From assembly GCA_005884685.1 (NCBI GenBank), contig VBAH01000012.1:61582-125581 (forward strand): DNA of 64,000 nt, given 5' to 3'. The stretch comes from Alphaproteobacteria bacterium. GTDB taxonomy: Bacteria; Pseudomonadota; Alphaproteobacteria; Rhizobiales; Xanthobacteraceae. This document shows, piece after piece, positions 1-10,172 of this stretch (its first letter is position 1; each line of letters opens with the position of its first letter). A model generated the notes under the pieces. That model was not told where the DNA came from. It made no database searches and saw nothing but the letters and a program-made list of their open reading frames with translations. A program made the position numbers and the translations under genes.

Positions 1-1164
<1,164 letters not shown>

Positions 1165-1225
1165 GGACGTCCCCACGCGACGAATTAGTCCATGTCTGCA
1201 CTGTACATAGAATAGAATTGGCTGC

Positions 1226-1256
1226 TTGACAGGTTCCCCAATATTTATCATACAAT
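1226..1256 (+). promoter_or_regulatory. Candidate sigma-70-type promoter for gspD
   Basis: In the A+T-rich gap between divergent gspE and gspD there is TTGACA at 1226-1231 and TACAAT at 1251-1256. The 19-nt spacer is longer than the optimal 17. It reads towards gspD. This is pattern-based only. Confidence 0.4.
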
Positions 1257-1348
1257 AAGCAACGGTGTCAATTTGCCCGCGTTCGACTCTGCGTTAGGTT
1301 ACAAAGAGTTAGCGGGCTGTAGCCGCGCATAATAATTCGGGTGGGGCG

Positions 1349-3676
1349 GTGCGTAACATCCGTTGGCCGCAGCGGCGATTTCGATCCGTATCGGGCGGAA
1401 GGCTCATCCCGTTGTTTTGCCTGGTGGCGCTCGTCACCGCCGCCTGCAACGTCCTCTACAATGAAGATCAGCGCCGCGAGCCCGATGTCTTCGACAAGGT
1501 GCGCTCGATCGATCTGTTGCCGCGCTTTCCGCAGCCGGCGGGCACTGTCTCGACCGGCCGCGCGGGCGGCGTGCCGTCCTCGACCTATCTCGGCGAGGCG
1601 AGCGCCGGGACCGACCTGTCCCGCGTGATCGGCGCGCAGCCCGCGGCGAGCGGCGACGGGTATGAGCTGAATTTCGAGAATACGCCGGTCACCGGTGTCG
1701 CCAAGGTCGTGCTCGGCGACATCCTTGGCATCGGCTACATCATCGATCCGCGCGTGCAGGGCACGGTTACGCTCGCCTCGGGGCGGCCGGTGCCGAAGGG
1801 CGACCTGCTGTTCGTCCTCGAAAGCGCCCTGCGGTTGAGCGGCGCGGCGCTGGTGCGCGACAAGCGCGGCTACGTCATCCTCCCCGCCGCCGAAGCGGTC
1901 GGCAGCGGCGGCGTTGACGCCGCGGCGCGCGGCGAGCCGGGCTACGGCGTGACGGTCATCCCGCTGCAGTACGTGTCGGCCACGACGCTCGGCAAATTGC
2001 TCGACAGTTTCGCCACGAAGGCGGGCAGCGTGCGCGTCGAGCCCTCGCGCAATCTCGTGCTGATCCAGGGCAGCGGGCCGGACCGGCGCAACGCCGCCGA
2101 GACCGTGCTGAGCTTCGATGCCGACTGGATGCGCGGCCAGTCGGTCGGCATCTATCCGGTGCGCAACTCGACGCCGGAGCCGGTGATGAGCGAACTCGAG
2201 CGCATCATGGACCTGGGCGAAGGCGGCATGAGCCAGGCTTTGATCAAGCTGCAGCCGATCGCCCGGCTCAATGCCATCATGGTGATCAGCTCGAAGCCGG
2301 CGCTGCTGAAGACCGCCGCGACCTGGATCGCCCGCCTCGACAAGTCCGACACCGCAAGCACGGGCGTGAAGGTCTATCAGGTGCGCTACGGCGATGCGCG
2401 CCAGATGGCGCAATTGCTGACCGATATCTTCGGGAGTGGCCGCTCCGGCGGGGCGATCGACAGCGCCACCAATCAGATCGCGCCGGGTGCGGGCCTGCTG
2501 ACCAGCACCAGCGACGTCGCGCAGCAGGGCGGCCTGCGCATCGGCGGCGCGCGCGTGCAGCCGGGCGGGTCGTCGGCGGATTCGCGGCTGAGCGGCGCGA
2601 CGACCAGCCCGGCGATCCCCGCGCAGGCCGGCGGCGCGAACGATATCGTGGCGAGCCGCAGCGGACCGTTCGGACGCGCGGGCGTCACTCCCGGCGCGGG
2701 TGCCGGGCTCGGCGGCGGCGCGTTCGGAGGCGGCGGGCAGGCCGGCCAGGGCTCGATCCTGCCGGGCGTGCGCATCACGGCGGACGCGGTCAACAACACC
2801 CTGCTCATCTACGCCAATCAGGAAAGCTATCGCGTGATCGAGCAGACGCTGAAGCAGCTCGACCGGCCGCAGCTCCAGGTGTCGATCGATGCGACCATCG
2901 CCGAGATCACGCTGAACGAGAACCTGAATTACGGCGTGCAGGCTTTCCTTTCCAGCCAGGACGTCGGCGCGCATCCCGACAAGGGGTCCGGACTGATCAC
3001 GGCCGGCACAACCGCGATTCTCGCGCGCACGCTGCCCGGCTTCAATTTTCTGCTCGGTCCCGAGAGCCAGCCGAACCTGATCCTCAATGCGCTGCGCGCG
3101 GTCTCTGACGTAAAGGTGCTGTCGACGCCGTCGGTGGTCGTGCTCGACAACCAGGTCGCTACCTTGCAGGTCGGCGACCAGGTGCCGGTCGCAACCGCGA
3201 GCGCGACCGTGCTCTCTGGCACCGGCGCGCCGGTCGTCAACACCATCGACTATCGCAACACCGGCGTGATCCTGCGGGTCGTGCCGCGCATCAATGCCAA
3301 TGGCAACGTGCTGCTCGATGTCGAGCAGGAGATCTCCAACGTCGCGGCCGGCAGCGCCGGCAGCCTGACGCCGACGGTGTCGCAGCGCCGGGTGAAGAGC
3401 TCGATCGCGGTCGCAAGCGGCCAGACCGTGCTGCTGGCCGGCCTGATCAGCGAGCGCTCCGACAAGCAGCGCACCGGCCTTCCCATCATCGACCAGCTGC
3501 CACTCGGCGACCTGCTCGGCAACACCAACAAGACCAAACAGCGCACCGAGCTGATCATTTTCATCCGCCCGCAGATCATCCGCGACGGCGTCGACGCGAT
3601 GCGCGTTGCCGAGGAGATGCGCACCAAGCTGCAAGGGCGTCTCGGCACGACCGACCCGCGCTACATGCGGAAATAG
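1349..3676 (+). CDS. gspD: Type II secretion system secretin GspD
   Basis: Outer-membrane secretin ring subunit (775 aa) through which folded proteins leave the cell. The N-terminus has a hydrophobic export segment ending in LVTAAC, a near-lipobox, so it may be a lipidated secretin. N0/N1-type periplasmic domains follow, then a Gly/Ser-rich insertion at residues ~395-470. The C-terminal secretin domain holds VPVATASA, TVSQRRVKSSIAVASGQTV and GDLLGNTNKTKQRTELIIFI. The start is GTG at 1349. Five bases separate its stop from the prepilin peptidase ATG, so the two are probably cotranscribed. The family assignment is secure. Lipidation is inferred, because position -3 of the box is Thr rather than Leu. 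Confidence 0.95.
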   Translation: MRNIRWPQRRFRSVSGGRLIPLFCLVALVTAACNVLYNEDQRREPDVFDKVRSIDLLPRFPQPAGTVSTGRAGGVPSSTYLGEASAGTDLSRVIGAQPAASGDGYELNFENTPVTGVAKVVLGDILGIGYIIDPRVQGTVTLASGRPVPKGDLLFVLESALRLSGAALVRDKRGYVILPAAEAVGSGGVDAAARGEPGYGVTVIPLQYVSATTLGKLLDSFATKAGSVRVEPSRNLVLIQGSGPDRRNAAETVLSFDADWMRGQSVGIYPVRNSTPEPVMSELERIMDLGEGGMSQALIKLQPIARLNAIMVISSKPALLKTAATWIARLDKSDTASTGVKVYQVRYGDARQMAQLLTDIFGSGRSGGAIDSATNQIAPGAGLLTSTSDVAQQGGLRIGGARVQPGGSSADSRLSGATTSPAIPAQAGGANDIVASRSGPFGRAGVTPGAGAGLGGGAFGGGGQAGQGSILPGVRITADAVNNTLLIYANQESYRVIEQTLKQLDRPQLQVSIDATIAEITLNENLNYGVQAFLSSQDVGAHPDKGSGLITAGTTAILARTLPGFNFLLGPESQPNLILNALRAVSDVKVLSTPSVVVLDNQVATLQVGDQVPVATASATVLSGTGAPVVNTIDYRNTGVILRVVPRINANGNVLLDVEQEISNVAAGSAGSLTPTVSQRRVKSSIAVASGQTVLLAGLISERSDKQRTGLPIIDQLPLGDLLGNTNKTKQRTELIIFIRPQIIRDGVDAMRVAEEMRTKLQGRLGTTDPRYMRK

Positions 3677-3681
3677 CGACA

Positions 3682-4284
3682 ATGCCGCGCATCACGGTAG
3701 TCGGCCGTCTCACGGTGTGGCGGGAGCGGCCGCTCGCCGTTGGGATCGCTGGCGCCACGGCGCTGGCGGCCTGCGTTGCGAGCGTGGCGGCGGCGCCCGG
3801 GCTGCCCGGTTATCTCGGCGCCGCGCTCGCGCTGGTCGCAATCGCGATCGCCGTGATCGATGCGCGCTGGTTCATCATTCCGAATGAGCTTACCGCCGCC
3901 GGGCTCGCGCTCGCGCTGGTGAATGCCGCGAGCGAAGCCCCCCTCGCCATGTGGGAGGCGGTTGGAGTTGCGCTGCTGCGCGGCGCCGCGCTGGCGCTGC
4001 TGTTTCTCGCGCTGCGCGAAGCCTACCGGCGGCTGCGCGGGCGTGACGGCATCGGCCTCGGAGACGTCAAGCTCGCGGGTATGGCCGGCGCCTGGCTCGA
4101 CTGGACGACGATGCCGATCGCGATCGAGATCGCCGCGTTGAGCGCGATTGCGGTGTTCGGCGTGCGATACTACAGAGGGCGCCGCACGGTCGACCCGAGT
4201 GTCAAGTTGCCGTTCGGGCTGTTTCTCGCGCCGAGCATCTGGATCGGCTGGCTCATCGAGGTCAGGCTGTTCGCGCCGCTTTAA
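3682..4284 (+). CDS. A24 family prepilin peptidase (GspO/TadV-type, peptidase-only)
   Basis: Inner-membrane aspartic protease that cleaves the leader of (pseudo)pilins. The 200-aa protein is almost entirely transmembrane. It shows the two A24 aspartates: in VIDARWFIIPNE (residues ~52-63), the usual first motif, and in GIGLGDVKL (~125-133), the GxGD-type motif. It lacks the N-terminal Cys-rich methyltransferase domain of PilD/GspO, so it is a short form that probably does not N-methylate its substrates. It starts 5 bp after gspD and belongs to the same transcription unit. Confidence 0.9.
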   Translation: MPRITVVGRLTVWRERPLAVGIAGATALAACVASVAAAPGLPGYLGAALALVAIAIAVIDARWFIIPNELTAAGLALALVNAASEAPLAMWEAVGVALLRGAALALLFLALREAYRRLRGRDGIGLGDVKLAGMAGAWLDWTTMPIAIEIAALSAIAVFGVRYYRGRRTVDPSVKLPFGLFLAPSIWIGWLIEVRLFAPL

Positions 4285-4293
4285 CCTTGCCTT

Positions 4294-4376
4294 CCGCTCG
4301 TCCCCGCGAAGCGGGGACCCAGTGCTTTCAACAGAATTAGAAGAACTGGATGCCCGCTTTCGCGGGCATGAGCGGG
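4294..4376. repeat. Dispersed palindromic repeat pair (copy A)
   Basis: Two ~30-nt dyads face each other. The first runs from CCGCTCGTCCCCGC to GGGGACCCAG at 4294-4322. The second runs from CTGGATGCCCGCTTTC to GGGCATGAGCGG at 4346-4376, and 23 bp separate them. The same unit recurs in intact or decayed form near 15.8, 18.9, 45.5 and 47.2 kb. Here it fills the gap between two convergent genes, where it could act as a bidirectional terminator. Confidence 0.8.
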
Positions 4377-4377
4377 A

Positions 4378-4719
4378 TCAAACTGACCGGTTTCTTGTTA
4401 TTACCGCTGCCAGCGCCGCGCCCGCGCAGGCGCCGAGCGCATCGACGACGAAATCGATCATCCGCGGATGTCGCCCGGGCGCATAGAATTGCGCAAGCTC
4501 GATTGCGGCCGCGAAGATCACCAGCATCGCGGCGTGGCGCGCGAGGCCGCCCGGATAACCGAGGCCGAGCGCCAGCCCGGTAACGGCGAAGATCGCCGCA
4601 TGCTCCAGACTGTGCGGGAGGAACGTGACCGGGCGCAGCGCCGGGCTGACAAGCGAGAGCGCAATAACGGCGAGGACGCACAGCCAGCCGATCGCCTGAA
4701 ACAACCTGCGCGTCGTCAT
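4378..4719 (-). CDS. VanZ-like family membrane protein
   Basis: Small integral membrane protein (113 aa) with about four hydrophobic helices. It has the VanZ-family signature region EHAAIFAVTGLALGLGYPG followed by AAIELAQFYAPGRHPRMIDF, whose E-x-x-Q...R...D pattern is typical of the family. The function of stand-alone VanZ-like proteins is not established, and glycopeptide resistance should not be inferred. It is convergent with the prepilin peptidase across a palindromic repeat and divergent from the glycosylphosphotransferase. Confidence 0.75.
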   Translation of the reverse strand: MTTRRLFQAIGWLCVLAVIALSLVSPALRPVTFLPHSLEHAAIFAVTGLALGLGYPGGLARHAAMLVIFAAAIELAQFYAPGRHPRMIDFVVDALGACAGAALAAVITRNRSV

Positions 4720-4922
4720 GCGTCAAACCTCGTGGAGGAAACCCCCGGGCCAGGCTTACCGAGGGCATATTAACGAATGTCCATGCGTGCCGCCGCGAGA
4801 CAGCCTTCCCGACATTAACCCGCGCAACGGCCGGAAATTCATCCGCGCGCCGCTGGCACGCTTTTCGCCCCACTCAACCGGAGATCACGAAAGGCTGTCC
4901 CGGACCGGGACGAGGCTGTGCC

Positions 4923-6368
4923 ATGACATTCATGCCCCACCCCCTGCTTGTCGCCGCGCAGCCCGCGCGCTGGCGGACGGGCTTTGCGCGCCACACCGTC
5001 AGCGCCATGGCGGTGCTCGCCGATGCCACGGTGATCGTCGTCATCTCGCTGCTCATGGGGGCGGCCTACCACCTGGCCGTCTATGGCGGCCCCGGGCCGC
5101 TCGCGAGCTTCATCGGCGTCGGCATCACCACCGCCGGGCTGTTTGTGTTGCCGGGCATTTTCCGCGGCGAGTACGAACTCACCCATTACCTCGCGTTCCG
5201 TCCGCATCTGCGGCGCGTGTTCAATTACTGGAACGTGACGTTCGTCGCGCTGCTGGCGCTCGCGTTCCTGACGCGCCTGATGGAGGACTATTCGCGCGGC
5301 TCGATGGTGCTGTTCTACGCAGCCGGCCTGCCGGCACTGCTCGTCGTCCGCTATGCGCTCGTGCGCACGATCGTGCTCGGCAGCAAGGTCGGCCTGGTCA
5401 CGGCGCAGCGCGCGTTCCTGATCGGCACCGGCGAGGATATCTCGGGGTTCGTGCGGCGCTACCAGCCATGGAGTTTCGGGCTGCACATGGTCGGCGTCGC
5501 GCCGCTGACGCGGCTGGAGTCGTTTGCCTCGCGCGAGGAACGCCGCCAGGTGCTCGAGACTGACCTGCGCCAGGCGGTCGAAAGCGCGCGCAATCTGCGC
5601 CCCGACGCCGTCTATATCGTGACGCCCTGGTCGGAGACCGGCACGATCAACACCTGCGTCGATGAATTCCTCAAGATGCCGGTCGAAATCCATCTCGGCC
5701 CCGAACGCATCCTCGACCGCTTCGAGCATGTGCGCATCGCCCGCCACGGCCCGATGGCGAGCCTGCAGCTCACGCGCGCGCCGCTCACCTGGTTCGAGCG
5801 CACGCAGAAGCGCGCCTACGATGTCGTCATCGCGGCCGGCGCGCTGATGGCGCTCGCGCCATTGTTCATCGTGGTGGGATTTGCGATCTGGCTCGAGAGC
5901 GGGCACCCGGTGTTCTTTTTCCAGCGCCGCTACGGCTTCAACCAGCAGGAATTCCGCATCATCAAGTTTCGCACCATGACCACGCTGGATGACGGCGACG
6001 TGGTGCGTCAGGCGACGCGCAACGACCGTCGCGTCACCCGCGTCGGGCGCTTTCTGCGCAAGTGGAACATCGACGAGCTGCCGCAACTGATCAACGTGCT
6101 CAAGGGCGACATGTCGCTGGTCGGGCCGCGCCCGCACGCGCTGTCGCATAACCGCGAATACGAGCGCAAGATCGCGCTCTATGCGCGCCGCCACAACGTG
6201 CTGCCGGGCATCACCGGCTGGGCGCAGGTCAACGGCTTCCGCGGCGAGACCGACACCGACGAGAAGATGCGCGCGCGCGTCGACCACGACCTCTATTACA
6301 TCGACAACTGGTCGCCGTGGTTCGATTTGCGGATCTTGCTCAAGACGCTGGTGTCGAGGGGGGTGTGA
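4923..6368 (+). CDS. Polyprenyl glycosylphosphotransferase (exopolysaccharide initiation, WcaJ-like)
   Basis: Membrane enzyme (481 aa) that transfers a hexose-1-phosphate from a nucleotide sugar to undecaprenyl phosphate, the first step of exopolysaccharide repeat synthesis. Four to five transmembrane helices fill residues ~25-150, followed by a CoA-binding-like central domain. The C-terminal sugar-transferase domain starts at [13 protein letters not shown] (~300) and holds the motifs [22 protein letters not shown] and [11 protein letters not shown]. Length and domain order match the WcaJ/ExoY-long class. No other polysaccharide genes flank it, so the polymer cannot be named. Confidence 0.9.
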   Translation: MTFMPHPLLVAAQPARWRTGFARHTVSAMAVLADATVIVVISLLMGAAYHLAVYGGPGPLASFIGVGITTAGLFVLPGIFRGEYELTHYLAFRPHLRRVFNYWNVTFVALLALAFLTRLMEDYSRGSMVLFYAAGLPALLVVRYALVRTIVLGSKVGLVTAQRAFLIGTGEDISGFVRRYQPWSFGLHMVGVAPLTRLESFASREERRQVLETDLRQAVESARNLRPDAVYIVTPWSETGTINTCVDEFLKMPVEIHLGPERILDRFEHVRIARHGPMASLQLTRAPLTWFERTQKRAYDVVIAAGALMALAPLFIVVGFAIWLESGHPVFFFQRRYGFNQQEFRIIKFRTMTTLDDGDVVRQATRNDRRVTRVGRFLRKWNIDELPQLINVLKGDMSLVGPRPHALSHNREYERKIALYARRHNVLPGITGWAQVNGFRGETDTDEKMRARVDHDLYYIDNWSPWFDLRILLKTLVSRGV

Positions 6369-6406
6369 GGGGGGCGCCGATCCGTCTGACGTCCGCCGAT
6401 TGGAAC

Positions 6407-6493
6407 TGGTGCCCCTGGCCGGACTCGAACCAGCACGATGTTGCCACCACCTGATTTTGAGTCAGGCGCGTCTACCAATTCCGCCACAGGGGC
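6407..6493 (-). tRNA. tRNA-Leu (anticodon CAA)
   Basis: On the minus strand the acceptor 5' strand GCCCCTG (6487-6493) pairs with CAGGGGC (6411-6417), followed by A and an encoded CCA (6407-6409). The anticodon arm is CCTGA-CTCAAAA-TCAGG, which gives anticodon CAA (codon UUG). A long variable arm follows, then a T-arm containing GGTTCGAGTCC. The length of 87 nt and the class II variable arm fit leucine. Confidence 0.97.
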
Positions 6494-6600
6494 TTGGGCT
6501 GCGGACTATAACGGCGAGGGGCAGCGGGTCAACGATTGTTGATACTTCGGCGCGGGCGGCGGAATCGACAGGGGCGGCGGCGGGCGCTATGTGAGCCGCC

Positions 6601-7161
6601 ATGCTGGCTCCCTCTCGTGACCTCAGCGCAACGCAGCCATCCTGGCGCAAAAATCCGGCTGCAACGGCCGCGCTCGTCATCGCGCTGGCCGGCGCCGCCG
6701 TCATCGCGGGCGCGTGGTTCTTCGAATTGGTCCTGAAACTCAGGCCGTGCCCGCTCTGCCTTGAGCAGCGCGTGCCGTATTACATCGGCATTCCGCTGGC
6801 CCTGGTGGTCGCCCTCGCGGCCTGGCGCAAGGCGCCGCGCGCGGCTGTCGTCGGCGGGCTGATCGCGCTGGCCGCACTGATGCTGTGGGGCGCGTATCTC
6901 GGCGCATTCCATGCCGGGGTCGAATGGAAGCTCTGGCCCGGGCCCGCGGAATGCTCCGGCGCGGCCGAGCTCGGACCTGCGGGCGGGTTGTTGGACCGGC
7001 TGAAAACGATCGTGGTGGTGCGTTGCGACGAGGCGGCGTGGCGCTTTCTCGGGCTCTCGCTTGCCGGCTACAACGCGCTGATCTCGGTTGCGCTCGCCGC
7101 GATCGCACTGTGGGGCGCAAGAGCCGCGAAAGATTACGGCTCCAGCTCGGTATCCCAATAG
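6601..7161 (+). CDS. dsbB: Disulfide bond formation protein DsbB
   Basis: Inner-membrane quinone reductase (186 aa) that reoxidises periplasmic DsbA. It has four transmembrane helices. The first periplasmic cysteine pair is C50-P-L-C53. A second pair, C118 and C142, lies in the second periplasmic loop, as in the family. It is convergent with the HNH gene and overlaps its 3' end by 28 bp. No dsbA is in the window. Confidence 0.9.
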   Translation: MLAPSRDLSATQPSWRKNPAATAALVIALAGAAVIAGAWFFELVLKLRPCPLCLEQRVPYYIGIPLALVVALAAWRKAPRAAVVGGLIALAALMLWGAYLGAFHAGVEWKLWPGPAECSGAAELGPAGGLLDRLKTIVVVRCDEAAWRFLGLSLAGYNALISVALAAIALWGARAAKDYGSSSVSQ

Positions 7162-7691
7162 AGATAGTCGAGCCAGCTATCGTGCAGATAGTTGGGCGGA
7201 AACAGCCGGCCATTGCGGTGCAGGTGCTGCACGCTCGGCTGGAACGGCATCTCTGAGGGGTACATGCCGGCCTCGTCCGGCGTCATGTTGCCCTTGCGCA
7301 GATTGCACGGCGAGCAGGCCGCGACGACGTTGTCCCACACCGTGTGCCCGCCGCGCGAACGCGGCAGCAGGTGATCGAAGGTGAGCTCGTCGCGCGTACC
7401 GCAGAACTGGCAGGAAAACTTGTCGCGCAGGAACACGTTGAAGCGCGTGAACGCCGGATGGGTCGAAGGCTTCACGTAGGTCTTGAGCGACACCACGCTC
7501 GGCAGCTTCATCTCGAGGCTCGGCGAGTGCACCGCCTTGTCGTACTGCGCGACGATGTTCACCCGCTCGAGGAAGACGGCCTTGATGGCGTCCTGCCACG
7601 ACCACAGCGACAGAGGGTAATAGCTCAGCGGGCGGAAGTCCGCGTTGAGGACCAAGGCGGGCCATCCGCTGTTGGGCACGTGCGCGTTCAA
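7134..7691 (-). CDS. HNH endonuclease family protein
   Basis: Protein of 185 aa with a C-terminal HNH domain. It shows a zinc-type CxxC at C94/C97, the catalytic-type DH pair at 106-107, H116, and a second CxxC plus Asn at C126-C129-N130. This architecture is widespread and usually chromosomal in alphaproteobacteria, and it need not be a restriction or homing enzyme. The start is TTG at 7691, preceded by GGGAAGAG, because no in-frame ATG precedes MNAHVPNSGW. Its substrate is unknown. Its 3' end overlaps dsbB tail to tail. Confidence 0.85.
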   Translation of the reverse strand: MNAHVPNSGWPALVLNADFRPLSYYPLSLWSWQDAIKAVFLERVNIVAQYDKAVHSPSLEMKLPSVVSLKTYVKPSTHPAFTRFNVFLRDKFSCQFCGTRDELTFDHLLPRSRGGHTVWDNVVAACSPCNLRKGNMTPDEAGMYPSEMPFQPSVQHLHRNGRLFPPNYLHDSWLDYLYWDTELEP

Positions 7692-7777
7692 GGCTCTTCC
7701 CGTCTTCTCATGCCGCAGCGCGGCGACGCCGATAGTCTACAGGGACCGTGACGGGATTGTGAAGCAGGGTGAGGGGG

Positions 7778-8458
7778 TTATGCCGTCACACGCGATTTGA
7801 ACCGCCGAACCAGGAATTCGCCGCCATGGCGCAGGCCTTCGTCGTCGATTCCGTGCCCGACCCCTGCCGAAATGTGCCACTCGACGGGAATCTCGAGTGC
7901 GGCCAGCGCCTGTGTCGAGTGCATCAGCGCCTGCACCGGGATGAGTTCGTCCGAATCGCCATGGATCAGCAGCACCGGCGGACGGGAGCGGATCTGCGGC
8001 TTGTAACCATCGACATCCGTATCCCCTTCGAGAATCAGCATCCCCGAATAGCCGACGATCGCCGCCGGCGCGACCGCGCGGCGCAGGCCGACATGCAGTG
8101 CCATCATGGTGCCTTGGGAAAAGCCGACCAGCGCCAGCGCGGACGGCGGGAGGTTGTGGCGCGCAAGCTCGGCGTCGAGGAAGCTTTCAAGGCCGGGCGC
8201 GGCGGCGTTGACGCCATCCCAGCGCTCGGTCGGGTTACGGAACGTCAGGGGAAACCATTCGCGTCCCATCGGCGCCTGGCCGCACGGGCGCGGCGCATGC
8301 GGTGAGACGAACGCGGCCTGAGGCAGGAATGCTTGCCAGGCGCGGCCGATCTCGATCAGGTCGTTGCCGTCGGCGCCATAGCCGTGCACGAACACAACGA
8401 GCTGGCGTGCCGGACCGTTCTTCGGCGCGACCCGCGGACCGTCGAGGTTATCGGCCAT
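7778..8458 (-). CDS. Alpha/beta hydrolase, phospholipase/carboxylesterase family
   Basis: Soluble esterase of 226 aa. The oxyanion-hole region HGYGADGND lies at 25-33, the nucleophile elbow GFSQG has Ser114, the acid is Asp168 or Asp170 in HGDSDE, and His202 is in GVGHGID. It is a small bacterial carboxylesterase/acyl-protein thioesterase-type enzyme. Its substrate cannot be read from sequence. Its start overlaps the end of the upstream DNA glycosylase gene by 11 bp, so the two are probably translationally coupled. Confidence 0.85.
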   Translation of the reverse strand: MADNLDGPRVAPKNGPARQLVVFVHGYGADGNDLIEIGRAWQAFLPQAAFVSPHAPRPCGQAPMGREWFPLTFRNPTERWDGVNAAAPGLESFLDAELARHNLPPSALALVGFSQGTMMALHVGLRRAVAPAAIVGYSGMLILEGDTDVDGYKPQIRSRPPVLLIHGDSDELIPVQALMHSTQALAALEIPVEWHISAGVGHGIDDEGLRHGGEFLVRRFKSRVTA

Positions 8459-9152
8459 TCGCGCTTCGCTTCTTCCTGGATTTGGCCGGCTTCGCCGGTG
8501 GCGTGACCAGCACGCCTTCGCGGTTCTTCATCGCCCGATAGTAGCTCCACAACAGCCGCGCCGCGACGGCCCGATAGGGACGCCATGGTTCGGCCAGCGG
8601 TCCCATTTCCTTCGCGGTCGGACGTGTGCGCAGATCGAAAGCCACGCGCGCTGCTTCCTGCAGCGCGAGGTCGCCGGCAGGCCACGCGTCGGCGTGCCCG
8701 ATGCAGGCGAGCAGATAGAGGTCGGCGGTCCATGGGCCGACGCCGTGCAGCGCGACCAGCGCCGCATGCGCGTCGTCGGCGGGCAGATCGGCAAGCGCGT
8801 GAAGGTCAATGGCGCCAGACGCGATGGCCTTCGCGATGGCCTTGAGCGTCTTGATCTTGGCGTTCGACAGGCCGACACGCAGCAGCCGGTCCTTGCGCGC
8901 ACGCAGCACGCTCAAGTGGCCGAACGGATCGCCGATCGCCACGAGGCGGCCATGGATCGCTGCGGCGCTCGCGACCGAGACCTGCTGCGACACGATGATC
9001 TGCGCAAGTCCTGCGAACCCCCCCTCCCGCTGGCGCAACGGCGGCCGCCCGGTGCGCGCCGCGATCGGCGCCCAGCGCGGATCGGCGGCGACAAGCGCCG
9101 CGATGGCGGCGTCGAGATCGGTCTCGGTGTGGATGTGGGTTGACACGGCCAC
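8448..9152 (-). CDS. DNA-3-methyladenine glycosylase II (AlkA-like, HhH-GPD)
   Basis: Base-excision repair glycosylase (234 aa) that removes alkylated purines. The helix-hairpin-helix with Gly/Pro-Asp loop is visible as LHGVGPWTADLYLL followed by WPAGDLAL, where the Asp is the expected catalytic residue. It lacks the N-terminal transcription-factor or TBP-like domains of longer AlkA/Ada proteins. It is cotranscribed with the esterase and divergent from gluQ, with only 46 bp between the starts. Confidence 0.85.
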   Translation of the reverse strand: MAVSTHIHTETDLDAAIAALVAADPRWAPIAARTGRPPLRQREGGFAGLAQIIVSQQVSVASAAAIHGRLVAIGDPFGHLSVLRARKDRLLRVGLSNAKIKTLKAIAKAIASGAIDLHALADLPADDAHAALVALHGVGPWTADLYLLACIGHADAWPAGDLALQEAARVAFDLRTRPTAKEMGPLAEPWRPYRAVAARLLWSYYRAMKNREGVLVTPPAKPAKSRKKRSANGR

Positions 9153-9198
9153 CGAGAACTAGTTGCCGTCCGCCGCGGCTGCAACGACAATCGCGACC

Positions 9199-10065
9199 AT
9201 GCAGCCCGTCCTGCGCTTCGCACCGAGCCCGAACGGCTACCTCCATCTCGGCCACGCGCTCTCGGCGCTGATCGATTTCGAAATGGCGCAGTCGCTCGGC
9301 GGGCGCTACCTGCTGCGCATCGAGGATATCGACGCGACCCGCTGCCGGCCGGAGTTCGAGCAGGCGATCTATGAGGATCTCGCCTGGCTTGGAATCCGCT
9401 GGGAGGAGCCGGTACGGCGGCAGTCGGACAACCTCGACGCCTACGCGCAAGCGCTGGGGAAACTCGAGGCGCAAGGTCTCGTTTATCCGGGCTTCGAGAG
9501 CCGTGCCGAGATCGCGCGTCACATCGCGCAGCACACGGGTGCGCCTTGGCCGCACGATCCGGACGGGAGCCCGCTCTATCCCGGCATGTCGAAGCAGCTT
9601 TCACCCGACGAGCGCGCCAGCCGCATCGCGGCGGGCGAGCCGTACGCGTTGCGGCTCGACATGAGCGGCGCGCTGAACCGCACGGGGGCGCTCACCTGGG
9701 TCGAGATCGGGACCGACCCGCACCAGGAACACGACACCCTGATGGCGCAGCCTGAAAAGTGGGGCGATGTGGTGCTTGCCCGCAAGGACACGTCAACCAG
9801 CTATCATTTATCGGTCGTTGTCGACGACGCATTGCAGGGCGTCACCCACGTGGTGCGCGGGCAGGACCTCTACCAGGCAACCAGTGTGCACCGCGTGTTA
9901 CAGGCGCTGCTTGGACTGCCGCCTCCACTTTATCATCACCACCGCCTGATCCTCGACGCCGAGGGGCACAAACTGTCGAAGTCGACGCGGGCGACCGCCC
10001 TGCGCGAGCTGCGCCGACAGGGCAGAACGCCGGCCGATATCCGCCGCATGATCGGGCTCGCCTGA
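9199..10065 (+). CDS. gluQ: Glutamyl-Q tRNA(Asp) synthetase
   Basis: Truncated class I synthetase (288 aa) that attaches glutamate to queuosine in the anticodon of tRNA-Asp. HLGH (residues 16-19) is the HIGH motif and KLSKS (258-262) is the KMSKS counterpart. The protein ends right after the catalytic domain, without the anticodon-binding domain of GltX, which defines the GluQRS paralogue. The ATG at 9199 is preferred over an upstream in-frame ATG at 9163, because homologues begin just before LRFAPSPNG. Confidence 0.9.
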   Translation: MQPVLRFAPSPNGYLHLGHALSALIDFEMAQSLGGRYLLRIEDIDATRCRPEFEQAIYEDLAWLGIRWEEPVRRQSDNLDAYAQALGKLEAQGLVYPGFESRAEIARHIAQHTGAPWPHDPDGSPLYPGMSKQLSPDERASRIAAGEPYALRLDMSGALNRTGALTWVEIGTDPHQEHDTLMAQPEKWGDVVLARKDTSTSYHLSVVVDDALQGVTHVVRGQDLYQATSVHRVLQALLGLPPPLYHHHRLILDAEGHKLSKSTRATALRELRRQGRTPADIRRMIGLA

Positions 10066-10172
10066 GGCAGCCGCTGCTGCGACATTATCCGGTCAATAAT
10101 CCGACATTTGTGCTTGCGCTGATTGGCCGGTTCGGCCGCCCGTGCCATTCTGGCGGTGGGCTGGAACGTGGG

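Noticed and set aside
1268..3682. 804-codon minus-strand frame
   Set aside because: Shadow of gspD: no recognisable domains, Arg/Ala/His-rich composition. The same reasoning applies to 36031-38415, 12344-14443, 45638-47194 and 54775-56904.
6296..6487. Minus-strand ORF beginning MAELVDAPDSKSGGG
   Set aside because: It is the translation of the tRNA-Leu gene, a well-known false ORF. The plus-strand frame with VPLAGLEPARC at the same place is its counterpart.
7134..7691. HNH gene as part of a homing intron or restriction system
   Set aside because: No intron, intein or methyltransferase nearby. This HNH type is a common chromosomal gene in the group.
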